Positions 15,284 through 23,097 of a stretch of DNA of 64,000 nt are shown here, in pieces. Source of the DNA: Hydrogenovibrio kuenenii DSM 12350 (GTDB taxonomy: Bacteria > Pseudomonadota > Gammaproteobacteria > Thiomicrospirales > Thiomicrospiraceae); the NCBI RefSeq assembly GCF_000526715.1, contig NZ_JAGP01000001.1:930001-994000 (forward strand), written 5' to 3'. The stretch's first letter is position 1. Each line of letters begins with the position of its first letter. The notes under the pieces are model-generated. The model saw nothing but the letters and a program-made list of their open reading frames with translations, ran no database searches and was not told the origin of the DNA. The position numbers and the translations under genes are program-made.

Positions 15284-17116
15284 TTACAGCTTGCCTCTAA
15301 CACCAACGAACCAAAGAGTTCCACCGTTGTTATAGACGTATTTAGGTGTGACATTATCGCTTTCGTAGCTAGCAACGGCAGGCGTGTAGTCTTCATTGAA
15401 CAGATTTTGGACTTTACCGTAAACAGAAAGATGTTTATTGACTTGGTAGTCAGCAACCAAATCCGTCACACTATAGTTTCCAATATTGGCGCCTTTCTGA
15501 TTAGCTTTGTCATACATGGTGCCGATGTATTTGGTTTGCACACCAATATGCGTTTGACTCAAACCGAAGTAATCAAAAGTTAAATCACCTTGTTGTTCTG
15601 GGCGACGAGCTAGCCATTTGCCGTCTTTGTCTTTTGCCGTTTGTTGGGTGAAGTTTAGAGTGAAATCACTGTTAATCGCATTAATGCTACGCTTATAGCT
15701 TGCTTCTACACCATCATATTTAGAAGTACCATTTTGGTTGTAGTATTTATAGCTACTGTCTGTTACCAACTCGTCTTTGATTTCATTGTTAAAGTAAGTC
15801 AACGTCAATCCAAATAGCCTTAAAGTCGCATCGTAACCTGTTGACGATTCGGGCTTTAGCTTGCTGGTTTGAGTTGATAGGTTGGTTAACTGATACAAAG
15901 ATGGCGCGTTATAGCCGGTTCCGACATTGGCAGAAATGAAGACTTTTGGCATAAGGTGGTATTTTGTACCAATTTTGCCTGTGGTCTTATTATCGAACTG
16001 ATTATATTCGTCATGGCGTAAAGCCTCAGTCACAGTCCAACGTTCGCCAAACAACTGGTTGGTGTTGTTCAAAGATGCAGCTTGATTGTAATAGCTGTTA
16101 CTTTTCTGCAAATCTTCCAGTTGCTTAGACGTTAAAGAAAAATTTGCTTGCTGTTTATCTGCGTAGTGCCAATCGGCTTGTGCGCCAAACTGATTAACCT
16201 TACCTTCATAGACAGAAGAATAAGCGGGATAGCCGCGACGAATATGACTGTCTTGTGCATACAACTTAGTACTCAAATCACCCAATGTCGCTAGATATTG
16301 AATTTGACGTAGGGTACTTTCATAAGTACTAGAAGATGAAGTGTTGGGGGTGCTGTAATCACTTTCCGAGTTGCCTGAACCGTGTTTGATAAAGGCTTCT
16401 AAACGTTGTTGTTTTGTTAGGTTGATACCAAGATTAAAAGACGCTTCCTGCTGCGCAAACGGATCTTTTTCATCACCCGCACCGGAGGTCTTATATTTTT
16501 TGATAGCCGTAAAACCGTCAGTAGATAAATCACTAAAGTTGAATGTGAAATCCACTTTATCGTTTCCTGCACCTAAAGTTGCAGCTAATTTTTTACGGTT
16601 GTTGCTGCCGACTTCAAAATTAACACTGGCTCGTTTTCCGCCTTTTTTGGTAATGATGTTGATGACACCAGCAGAAGCATTGGCACCCCAAACGCCGGAT
16701 TGAGGGCCTTTGATGATTTCAATACGCTCAACATCATCCAACATAATATTGGCAAAGTTAGTCGTGCCGTCCGTTAAAGTCGGGTCATTCAACTGCATAC
16801 CGTTTTGCAGTACCAGAATGTTTTTTCCACCCATACCGCGCATAAACAGGCTGGTTGTCGTTCCCAAACCACCATTGGAATAAGTCGTTAAACCGGGGAC
16901 TTGTCTCATAGCATCTTGCAGCGTTTGGTACTGGTGACTTTCAATGTCTTCTGCGGTAATCACTGTTGTATTGGAGGTAACGCTTTTTAAGCTTTGAGGC
17001 GCGTTATTTGCAGTAACAATCACCGAATCTAAATTGGTCTTTGCTGAGTCAGCCGCGTGTGCTGTTGAAAGCACGGAGAATATAGCTAAAGCTATAGGTG
17101 TTTTTTTAAGGTTCAT
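15284..17116 (-). CDS. btuB: TonB-dependent cobalamin receptor BtuB
   Basis: Outer-membrane beta-barrel receptor, 610 residues from the start chosen here. The frame runs upstream to 17251, but ATG 17116 has GAAGGA before it and gives a clean signal peptide ending AHA. A TonB box-like DSVIVTA follows, then the plug domain (TVITAEDIESHQYQTLQDAMRQVPG; IEIIKGPQSGVWGANASAGVINIITK) and a long barrel ending in the aromatic-rich LWFVGVRGKL. The cobalamin riboswitch upstream and cobQ/cobO/btuF downstream make corrinoid the likely ligand. The SD lies within the 3' arm of a hairpin (17123-17145). Confidence 0.92.
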   Translation of the reverse strand: MNLKKTPIALAIFSVLSTAHAADSAKTNLDSVIVTANNAPQSLKSVTSNTTVITAEDIESHQYQTLQDAMRQVPGLTTYSNGGLGTTTSLFMRGMGGKNILVLQNGMQLNDPTLTDGTTNFANIMLDDVERIEIIKGPQSGVWGANASAGVINIITKKGGKRASVNFEVGSNNRKKLAATLGAGNDKVDFTFNFSDLSTDGFTAIKKYKTSGAGDEKDPFAQQEASFNLGINLTKQQRLEAFIKHGSGNSESDYSTPNTSSSSTYESTLRQIQYLATLGDLSTKLYAQDSHIRRGYPAYSSVYEGKVNQFGAQADWHYADKQQANFSLTSKQLEDLQKSNSYYNQAASLNNTNQLFGERWTVTEALRHDEYNQFDNKTTGKIGTKYHLMPKVFISANVGTGYNAPSLYQLTNLSTQTSKLKPESSTGYDATLRLFGLTLTYFNNEIKDELVTDSSYKYYNQNGTSKYDGVEASYKRSINAINSDFTLNFTQQTAKDKDGKWLARRPEQQGDLTFDYFGLSQTHIGVQTKYIGTMYDKANQKGANIGNYSVTDLVADYQVNKHLSVYGKVQNLFNEDYTPAVASYESDNVTPKYVYNNGGTLWFVGVRGKL

Positions 17117-17122
17117 AATATT

Positions 17123-17145
17123 CCTTCGTAAAATATCTACGAAGG
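17123..17145 (-). promoter_or_regulatory. SD-sequestering hairpin before btuB
   Basis: In the btuB transcript CCTTCGTA and TACGAAGG form a perfect 8-bp stem with loop GAUAUUU. The 3' arm contains the first part of the GAAGGA Shine-Dalgarno, so folding would hide the ribosome site. That it is switched by the riboswitch is inference. Confidence 0.7.
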
Positions 17146-17155
17146 CAACAACGGA

Positions 17156-17173
17156 TCGAAGTGAATACTTCGA
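17156..17173 (-). promoter_or_regulatory. competing hairpin in btuB leader
   Basis: TCGAAGT and ACTTCGA form a perfect 7-bp stem around a 4-base loop. The arms contain the same CGAAG/CTTCG words as the SD hairpin 10 bases downstream, so the two could exchange partners. This is a candidate anti-sequestor. Confidence 0.55.
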
Positions 17174-17249
17174 ACTAAAAAGAGGAAATGGGCGCCAATT
17201 AATAAGCGTCAAAAAATCTCTTTTTCCGTATTGCCCACCGCAATCGGTC

Positions 17250-17277
17250 AAAAATGGGTTTCAATTTAATTGAAACC
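17250..17277 (-). terminator. possible riboswitch terminator
   Basis: GGTTTCAATT and AATTGAAACC are exact complements around a single base (17257-17277). On the btuB strand the stem is followed at once by CATTTTTG. It begins only about 6 bases after the riboswitch 3' end, the place expected for an expression-platform terminator. The stem is AT-rich, so its strength is uncertain. Confidence 0.55.
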
Positions 17278-17282
17278 TTTCT

Positions 17283-17475
17283 TTCTGGCCGGTATCCGGG
17301 CTGAAGAACAATTTCCTAACCCCTTCTCGGAAGCTTATGTGAGCATCTCCAATGGGTTTCTATTAGGTCTTTTCTATCACCGTTGCGGGGGCAGCACTCG
17401 ACTAGATGCCTATTTCAACATCGCACGAGTTTCCCGTTTAACTTGTTGGATGTTACCAAGCAAGCACCAGAAAAC
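17283..17475 (-). promoter_or_regulatory. cobalamin riboswitch upstream of btuB
   Basis: On the minus strand this region contains the B12-box core GCTGCCCCCGCAACG (17381-17395), with upstream AAACGGGAAACTCGTGC, and the 3' segment AGCCCGGATACCGGCC (17287-17302). Order and spacing match cobalamin riboswitches, which lower expression when adenosylcobalamin is plentiful. Ends are approximate. It is followed by a hairpin with a U-run, a second hairpin and an SD hairpin before btuB. Confidence 0.95.
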
Positions 17476-17539
17476 GGCTATTCTACTAAAGATCAGTGCG
17501 AGGTAAAGAGGCAAATCGGCAAAATTGATTGAATTGATG

Positions 17540-17591
17540 AAAATCCGCCAGGCTGGGGTATAGAGGTTTGAACCCCAGCCTGGCAGATTTT
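17540..17591. repeat. head-to-head pair of dispersed repeats
   Basis: A minus-oriented copy (17540-17559, AAAATCCGCCAGGCTGGGGT) and a plus-oriented copy (17572-17591, ACCCCAGCCTGGCAGATTTT) face each other across 12 bases. The arms are complementary over 20 positions except one, so transcripts could form a long hairpin ending in UUUU. It lies between the btuB riboswitch and the 3' end of the small membrane protein gene and may serve as that gene's terminator. Both copies carry GGC where most have GGT. Confidence 0.88.
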
Positions 17592-17601
17592 GAAAGGAAG
17601 G

Positions 17602-17853
17602 TTAAGCTTGTTTGTCGTTGTTGTTATCAGGGGCAGAATCTTCTTCTGCTTGACGTTCGGCTTCGTATTTTGCACGGATTTTATGGGTGTAGTTGTAGGT
17701 AACCCACAAAATCGGAAAAACAACTACGATGGTATAAATCATAGACATAATGCTGGCAGCAACCGTCGTGCCTTGTAAGTGCACAGAGATACCGACAACA
17801 AACATAATCAAAAGCGCATTTCGCAAAGCGCGTTTAAAGGGTGATTGCATCAT
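17602..17853 (-). CDS. small membrane protein with acidic tail
   Basis: An 83-residue protein I do not recognise. Two hydrophobic helices (about residues 10-30 and 32-52) are followed by a charged, probably cytoplasmic tail ending in Asp/Asn-rich sequence. A start one codon downstream (17850) is equally possible; AAGGA lies upstream. It follows the rhodanese gene by 37 bases on the same strand and is probably in one operon with it and the DUF1841 gene. Its end lies 10 bases from the paired repeat at 17540-17591. Confidence 0.65.
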   Translation of the reverse strand: MMQSPFKRALRNALLIMFVVGISVHLQGTTVAASIMSMIYTIVVVFPILWVTYNYTHKIRAKYEAERQAEEDSAPDNNNDKQA

Positions 17854-17890
17854 CCTTAGTTCCTTAACTTATTTTAGAGCAGGCAGTCGC

Positions 17891-18784
17891 TTACGCTTGC
17901 TTACCCTGTTTAACTGGTAGTGTAATGTCTGCTTCCCATTCTTGCATGGAGCCATCGTAAAGTTTTACGTTTTTATAGCCTTGGCTTTCAAATAACGTAA
18001 ACAAACGTGCTGCCCTGTGCCCTGTATGACAGTAAACAATAATTTCATCATTTTTATTGGTTAAACCAAGTTTTGTGAATATGTTTTTAAGCTGTGCAGT
18101 GCTGCGTTGTTTAAACTTGTTTTCAGGGTTTACTGAAGCTTGCCAAGGAAAGAATATTGCCGAAGGAATATGTCCACTACGAGCGACTTTTTTCGACCCT
18201 AGATATTCTTGTTCTGAACGAGCATCCAACAAATGAATTTTTGGGTTCTTAATCGCGGCAAGTACATCTTTTTTGGTAGCTGTATAGGTAGCTTCATAGT
18301 TTTTCTTTGGAAGAGGGTAGTTGGTTTTGACAGGTTTAACCATTTTCTGTGTAACAGGGTAACCGTCTAAAATCCAAGCAACAGAGCCTCCGTCTAGTAA
18401 AGATACTTTTTTGTGACCTAATTTTTTTAGCTCCCAATAAAGACGGCTAGACTCCAACTCACCAATATCATCGTAGATCACAACATCGTCTTTAGGAGAG
18501 ATACCCAGTTCCGACAAAGCTTTGACCATATACTTTGCACCGCCACTCATTTCCATTCGGCGTTTACCTTGAGGGCGAATCAACCAGCCATAGTTGACCA
18601 TGATTGCTCCCGGCAGGTGATACTTTTGGTATTGCTGGCTTAAGTCGACAAATTTAACTTGTTTACGATGATCGTAAGCCCACTTTGGCGATACAAAAAC
18701 GGGTGTTTGTGTTGCGGCAAAAACACTGGCAGACATAAAAAATAAGCCAATGGCTAAAAATGCTGATTTAAGTAAGCGAGTCAT
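17891..18784 (-). CDS. exported two-domain rhodanese sulfurtransferase
   Basis: A 297-residue protein with signal peptide (residues 1-23, ending VFA) and two rhodanese domains. The N-terminal domain (about 30-140) is inactive-type; the C-terminal domain has the catalytic loop IVYCHTGHRAARL with Cys252. The overall plan matches thiosulfate / 3-mercaptopyruvate sulfurtransferases. The active loop CHTGHRA differs from the CRTGVRS or CGSGVTA patterns usual for either class, so the sulfur donor is unclear. Periplasmic location would suit thiosulfate or polysulfide chemistry in a sulfur oxidiser, which is inference. DUF1841 precedes it by 29 bases. Confidence 0.85.
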   Translation of the reverse strand: MTRLLKSAFLAIGLFFMSASVFAATQTPVFVSPKWAYDHRKQVKFVDLSQQYQKYHLPGAIMVNYGWLIRPQGKRRMEMSGGAKYMVKALSELGISPKDDVVIYDDIGELESSRLYWELKKLGHKKVSLLDGGSVAWILDGYPVTQKMVKPVKTNYPLPKKNYEATYTATKKDVLAAIKNPKIHLLDARSEQEYLGSKKVARSGHIPSAIFFPWQASVNPENKFKQRSTAQLKNIFTKLGLTNKNDEIIVYCHTGHRAARLFTLFESQGYKNVKLYDGSMQEWEADITLPVKQGKQA

Positions 18785-18813
18785 AAGGTCTCCTATTCCG
18801 AAAATTTATAGAA

Positions 18814-19251
18814 CTAGCTATTCTCTTTTAAAAGTGCTTGCAAACACTTGAGATAGGCTTGCTCATCCGGCTCGGTTTGGTCTCGTTGAGCTTGCCACAT
18901 GGCTTCGCCAAGGCAATCCATCATGGCATGTTCAGTTTCGTGCACGTCTCTAAGTTTTTCACCGAGTTTTTTATAGACGTCTTGAATACCTGCCGGGCGA
19001 TCCATCGACACTTGTTCTTGTAAACCAAGGTGCATCCCCATGTGTAAGAACGGATTGGTTTCACCCATCTCAGGATGATATTCGTTTCCCAAGTGTTGAC
19101 TATTGGAAAGCATTGCATGATATTCAGGATGCAGTTCAATCACGCGGGCAACTAAAGTTTCCATCGCATCCATTGGTTGGTTGGAGCGGGCTTTCTGCCA
19201 GGTATCTACATAAAATTGACGTAGACGATCTCTTTCGGTGGTGTAAATCAT
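18814..19251 (-). CDS. DUF1841 family protein
   Basis: A 145-residue soluble protein with family landmarks: RDRLRQFYVDTWQKA at the start, VIELHPEYHAML, then NPFLHMGMHLGLQEQVSMDRP and a final HETEHAMMDCLGEAMWQAQR helix. The several His/Glu pairs (HMGMHLGL, HETEH) could bind metal, but no function is established for the family. It is the first gene of the apparent operon with the rhodanese and the small membrane protein. Confidence 0.85.
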   Translation of the reverse strand: MIYTTERDRLRQFYVDTWQKARSNQPMDAMETLVARVIELHPEYHAMLSNSQHLGNEYHPEMGETNPFLHMGMHLGLQEQVSMDRPAGIQDVYKKLGEKLRDVHETEHAMMDCLGEAMWQAQRDQTEPDEQAYLKCLQALLKENS

Positions 19252-19400
19252 AGGTCTCTAATCTTTATTCTTAACGCGCTCTATTTTAACGAATTTAAAA
19301 GCGTCAAAATCAATAAACATACTCAAACTTAAGCTGGTAAAATCTTAATTTGTAGGATGTTTATTCAACATCGGACAAGTCAACGAACTGGAGAAAGCTC

Positions 19401-19934
19401 TTGTCACCACTATTTTCATCATTGTTTAAAACACTTCACGCTATTTTTTCTGTGCGAGTACCTCATGTTTTGACTTTGGTAGCATTGGTGTTAAGTCTTG
19501 TCTCCGCGCCATCATTTTCCGATGAAGTTTTAGAACATCATGCAACGGGCATCAGTCCCGAGGTACAAGCCGAGTTAAGCAATGAAGCTTTACACACTCG
19601 ATTGATTGTAACAGCCATCAAATACGACACCTTTAACCAACGATGCAGAGGGGTGAGCGCGGCCTATAATACGTCCAAGGTAAATCGATTATTTCTACGA
19701 AAATTCGGTATTACCTTAAATGACTATATGATGAACTACATGTCTAAAGATGCGAATGACCCAAGAGATGTAAAACAGAAAATCGTCAATAAAGTGAACC
19801 AAACTATTGCCAAGATGGGCGGCTGTCAACCAGCTCGTAAAAAAGGCCTAGAGCAAAGCTATAAAGATGATTATCGTAACCTCTATCATAAGGTTGAAAA
19901 ATCTACTTGGTTTCCCAGCGTCAATAACGACTAA
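19401..19934 (+). CDS. exported protein of unknown function
   Basis: A 177-residue protein I do not recognise. It starts with TTG; GGAGAA lies 8 bases upstream and supports this start. A long basic-hydrophobic signal sequence (residues 1-40, ending APSFS) suggests periplasmic location. The mature part is helical and charged with two cysteines (QRCRGVS and GGCQPAR) that could form a disulfide. Neighbours are unrelated and nothing points to a pathway. Confidence 0.65.
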   Translation: MSPLFSSLFKTLHAIFSVRVPHVLTLVALVLSLVSAPSFSDEVLEHHATGISPEVQAELSNEALHTRLIVTAIKYDTFNQRCRGVSAAYNTSKVNRLFLRKFGITLNDYMMNYMSKDANDPRDVKQKIVNKVNQTIAKMGGCQPARKKGLEQSYKDDYRNLYHKVEKSTWFPSVNND

Positions 19935-20038
19935 ATTCGGCTAGTTCATCCTAAGCGGCCACATTTTATAATGAGATCTTGTGCAAGAGAACTCATGTTC
20001 AAACACTTGTCGTAAGACCGATCTTAAAGGCATCGTTT

Positions 20039-21172
20039 ATGAAAATTTTAATCGCTCCCGATTCATTCAAAGGCAGTTTAGAAGCTGTTACCTTCTGCGA
20101 AGTCGCTACTCAAGCCATCCATAGCGTTTACCCGCAAGCCGAAGTCATTAGCCAGCCCATGGCAGATGGTGGTGAAGGTATGGTTGATACCTTATCCAGC
20201 TTAAACGGTGCCGAAAAAATTGCGGTAAAAGTACAAAACCCTATCGGTGAAACTGTTACGGCAAACTATGCTTATCTAGCCGACAGTGATACCGCCATTA
20301 TCGAGATGGCTGCGGCATCTGGCTTGCCACTTCTAAAACCAGAACAACGCAAAGCCATGAAAACCTCCACTTATGGTACGGGGGAGTTGATTCAAGATGC
20401 ACTTGCCAAGGGCGCTAAGCACTTTATTCTCGGTTTAGGCGGCAGTGCCACTACTGATGCGGGTATTGGATGTCTGGCAGCACTTGGTTTTCAATTTTTG
20501 AATGCCAATAAAGAATCTGTTTCTCTAGATGGAGAAGGGTTACTTGCATTAGACACCATTATCCCACCTGAAAACTTCGATTTAGACAGCATTAGTGTGC
20601 AAGTGGCCTGTGATATTTCCAATCCTCTCTATGGTGAAACTGGTGCCGCACATATGTTTGGCCCACAAAAGGGCGCAACGTCTGAAGAAGTTGCATTGCT
20701 AGATCAAGGGTTAAAAAACTTCGCTCGCGTGGTGCAAAAAGACTTGGGAATGGATATTGCCAATATCCCCGGCGCAGGCGCTGCCGGCGGTATGGGGGCG
20801 GGGCTGGTTTTACTGGGTGGACAACTCGCCTCCGGCTTTCAAATTGTGTCTGAACTGCTAGAGCTAGAACAACAATTTCAAAAACATCAATTTGATTTAG
20901 TCATTACCGGAGAAGGGCAATTTAATGAACAAAGCCAATATGGCAAAGTTCCGGTAGAAGTGGCTAAACTCGCCAAGAAATATGATGTATTTGTCGTCGG
21001 CATTGTCGGCGGAATTGATTTCCCAATAACCGATATTCACAAACTCGGTATTGATGCCATATTCAGCATCACCGACCGACCTCTGGCGCTTGAAGATTGT
21101 TTTAAAGAAGCCAAACCCTTGTTATTCAACCTTGTGCAGAATATTGTTCGTTTGGCTTTTTATTTGAAATGA
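20039..21172 (+). CDS. glycerate kinase
   Basis: GarK/GlxK-type glycerate kinase, 377 residues, phosphorylating D-glycerate (2- or 3-phosphoglycerate product depending on subgroup). The start at 20039 gives the family opening MKILIAPDSFKGSLEAV and has AAAGG upstream; the frame extends to 19979 but adds an atypical tail. Other landmarks are QPMADGGEGMVDTL, LGGSATTDAGIG (near 140), GAGAAGGMGAG and the late TGEGQFNEQSQYGK. In an autotroph it could return glycerate from 2-phosphoglycolate salvage to central metabolism, but no such genes are adjacent. Confidence 0.92.
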   Translation: MKILIAPDSFKGSLEAVTFCEVATQAIHSVYPQAEVISQPMADGGEGMVDTLSSLNGAEKIAVKVQNPIGETVTANYAYLADSDTAIIEMAAASGLPLLKPEQRKAMKTSTYGTGELIQDALAKGAKHFILGLGGSATTDAGIGCLAALGFQFLNANKESVSLDGEGLLALDTIIPPENFDLDSISVQVACDISNPLYGETGAAHMFGPQKGATSEEVALLDQGLKNFARVVQKDLGMDIANIPGAGAAGGMGAGLVLLGGQLASGFQIVSELLELEQQFQKHQFDLVITGEGQFNEQSQYGKVPVEVAKLAKKYDVFVVGIVGGIDFPITDIHKLGIDAIFSITDRPLALEDCFKEAKPLLFNLVQNIVRLAFYLK

Positions 21173-21186
21173 AAAATGTTTTTTGT

Positions 21187-21414
21187 TTAACCTTTAGGTG
21201 GATGAGGGTCATTTCCATGACTATCTTTCTGACTTATTTTTCCATCTTTGTTGTGTATTACTAATTCAGTTTTTTGGTTTTTACTAATTTCCCGAGCTCG
21301 TTCTTCTGCTTCTTTTTTGGTATCAAAGTGGCCAGAAGATCGTTCACCATTCGATTGCTTAATATCCCAACCACCCTTTTGTTTATTGGGAACTACATGA
21401 GTACTTTTTGCCAT
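21187..21414 (-). CDS. DUF2188 domain protein
   Basis: A 75-residue protein with the DUF2188 pattern: HVVPNKQKGGWDIKQSNGERSSGHFDTKKEAEERAREISK, a strand-strand-helix unit in which a conserved GGW precedes an alanine-rich helix. The C-terminus is polar and Lys/Asp/His-rich. Function is unknown; members are often small single-gene proteins. It ends 14 bases from the convergent glycerate kinase gene. Confidence 0.85.
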   Translation of the reverse strand: MAKSTHVVPNKQKGGWDIKQSNGERSSGHFDTKKEAEERAREISKNQKTELVIHNKDGKISQKDSHGNDPHPPKG

Positions 21415-21532
21415 AAGCTATTTCCTATTCTGGTTAATTTCTGATACTTATGTATCAAAAGTTTCATATAGTCAGAAAATTCCTTTTCAAGGAATTTAGG
21501 TAAAGAAAACAAATGCTTATTTAAAAATAATG

Positions 21533-22441
21533 TCAATGCGGTGAAAACTGCTCACTAACAATTCTACCCACCTGTTCAATCACATGATTTTTAATTTCAT
21601 AAGGCTCTTTACTGCCAGTATAGTAGACCGCGATGAGAATAGGGTTGTCGGCATCCGGCCATACAATCGCAATGTCGCTAGTGGCGCCATTATCACCAGA
21701 CCCGGTTTTATCGCCAATAGGCCAGTGTGTAGGAATACCTGCACGAAGTTTGTTTGTGCCGGTTGTATTGTTGAGCATCCATTGTGTTAGTTGATTTCTT
21801 GATGCAGGGGATAGGGCATTGCCAATCAGAATTTTTTTCATACTTGTTAGCATGGCATTGGGCGTGGTGGTATCTCTGTCATCATTTGGAAGGTTGGTGT
21901 TGAGGTAGGGTTCGGTTCTGTCAATACGAGTGACTGTGTCACCAATGCTTCTCATAAAGGTGGTAAGCCCCATCGGCCCTCTGGCAGGTTCGAATAAAAG
22001 GTTAGCAGCGGTATTGTCACTATACTCCATTGCGGCGGCGGCAAGTTGGGCAATGGTCATTTTGCCTTCATTGCCTTGCATATGTTTGCGAGTAACGGGT
22101 GCATACTCCAATAAACTGGATTTGGAATAGGTGACTACACGATTTAGTTTTTCGTCTTTAGAGTCTACTTTAGCCAAAACGGCAGCAGTGAGCAGAAATT
22201 TAAAGGTACTGCATAGCGCAAAGCGTTCATTGCCTCGGTGGTGTAATTGGGTGCCTGTGTTGGCATCCCAAACGGCAACACCAAGTTTGCCACCGTAGTT
22301 TTTTTCCAGTTCAGATATTTGCTGAGAAAAATATGTTTGTGCATTTTGAGCATTATCAGCTTGGGTGAATGCAGAATAACAAGCCAGCCATAAAGTTAAG
22401 AAGGCTACTATCGTTCCTTTGATAGTTCGTATCGATTCCAT
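21533..22441 (-). CDS. class A beta-lactamase
   Basis: Exported serine beta-lactamase, 302 residues. The signal peptide ends near FTQA (27-28). All class A motifs are intact: STFK with nucleophile Ser78 and Lys81 (Ambler 70/73), SDN (130-132), an omega loop RTEPYLN with the general-base Glu (166), and KTG (234-236). Cys precedes the nucleophile (Ambler 69), but no Cys follows KTGSG, so the 69-238 disulfide of KPC/SME carbapenemases is absent. The sequence resembles environmental Burkholderia/Xanthomonas-type chromosomal enzymes in feel. No LysR-type ampR and no mobile element is adjacent. GGAGG precedes the start. Confidence 0.95.
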   Translation of the reverse strand: MESIRTIKGTIVAFLTLWLACYSAFTQADNAQNAQTYFSQQISELEKNYGGKLGVAVWDANTGTQLHHRGNERFALCSTFKFLLTAAVLAKVDSKDEKLNRVVTYSKSSLLEYAPVTRKHMQGNEGKMTIAQLAAAAMEYSDNTAANLLFEPARGPMGLTTFMRSIGDTVTRIDRTEPYLNTNLPNDDRDTTTPNAMLTSMKKILIGNALSPASRNQLTQWMLNNTTGTNKLRAGIPTHWPIGDKTGSGDNGATSDIAIVWPDADNPILIAVYYTGSKEPYEIKNHVIEQVGRIVSEQFSPH

Positions 22442-22500
22442 GAAACCTTACCTCCAACAACGCGTATTTGCGAAGTTAATTTAATATTATTTTGTGAGTG

Positions 22501-23085
22501 CTACTTCTTTGCAATGAAGTTTGTAACCGCAGCCATACCCGTATGAAGTGAGCCTTCTGTGACATCTCTTACGGTTTCCTGCGTCATTAAAAAGTTTAAG
22601 CCCTGGATTTCAGTATTTAGATTATCTAGGCTGATGGTCATTTCTGCAACCTGCGGACCACCTGTTTTATATTCAAGCTGCTCTGGACGATAAGATTCCA
22701 ACAAAAATACTCCATTTGGCTTTAAGGCTTTTGGAATCTGTGCATGAATGCGTTGGCGTAAAGCTGGTGGCAGATGACAGAAGATGGATACTATGCCATC
22801 CCATTGAGATTCACCTAAATCAAATTCGCCTAAATCAGCAACAATGTTTTCTACTTTTACACCCCGCTGTTCGGCAAGTTGTTTAGCTTTTTCAACCGCA
22901 AAAGGTGAACCATCCACAGCGGTAACTTCATATCCATTTTCAGCAAGAAAAACGGAATTACGGCCTTCGCCATCAGCCAAACAAAGTATTTTTCCTTTAG
23001 GAAGTTCATGGAAATGAGCCTTTAAAAAGTCATTAGGCTCTGTACCGTAGATATATTCTTCCGTGTTGTAACGTTCATCCCACAT
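22501..23085 (-). CDS. class I SAM-dependent methyltransferase
   Basis: A 194-residue TehB-like methyltransferase. MWDERYNTEEYIYGTEPNDFL is the typical opening; motif I is ILCLADGEGRNSVFLA (about residues 33-48) and the acidic end of the second strand is AVDGSPFAVEKAK. Substrate is unknown; family members include tellurite/thiopurine-type and small-molecule methyltransferases. It starts 12 bases after nth, so it probably belongs to the end of the rnf-nth transcript. Confidence 0.85.
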   Translation of the reverse strand: MWDERYNTEEYIYGTEPNDFLKAHFHELPKGKILCLADGEGRNSVFLAENGYEVTAVDGSPFAVEKAKQLAEQRGVKVENIVADLGEFDLGESQWDGIVSIFCHLPPALRQRIHAQIPKALKPNGVFLLESYRPEQLEYKTGGPQVAEMTISLDNLNTEIQGLNFLMTQETVRDVTEGSLHTGMAAVTNFIAKK

Positions 23086-23097
23086 AAAGAATCCTTT

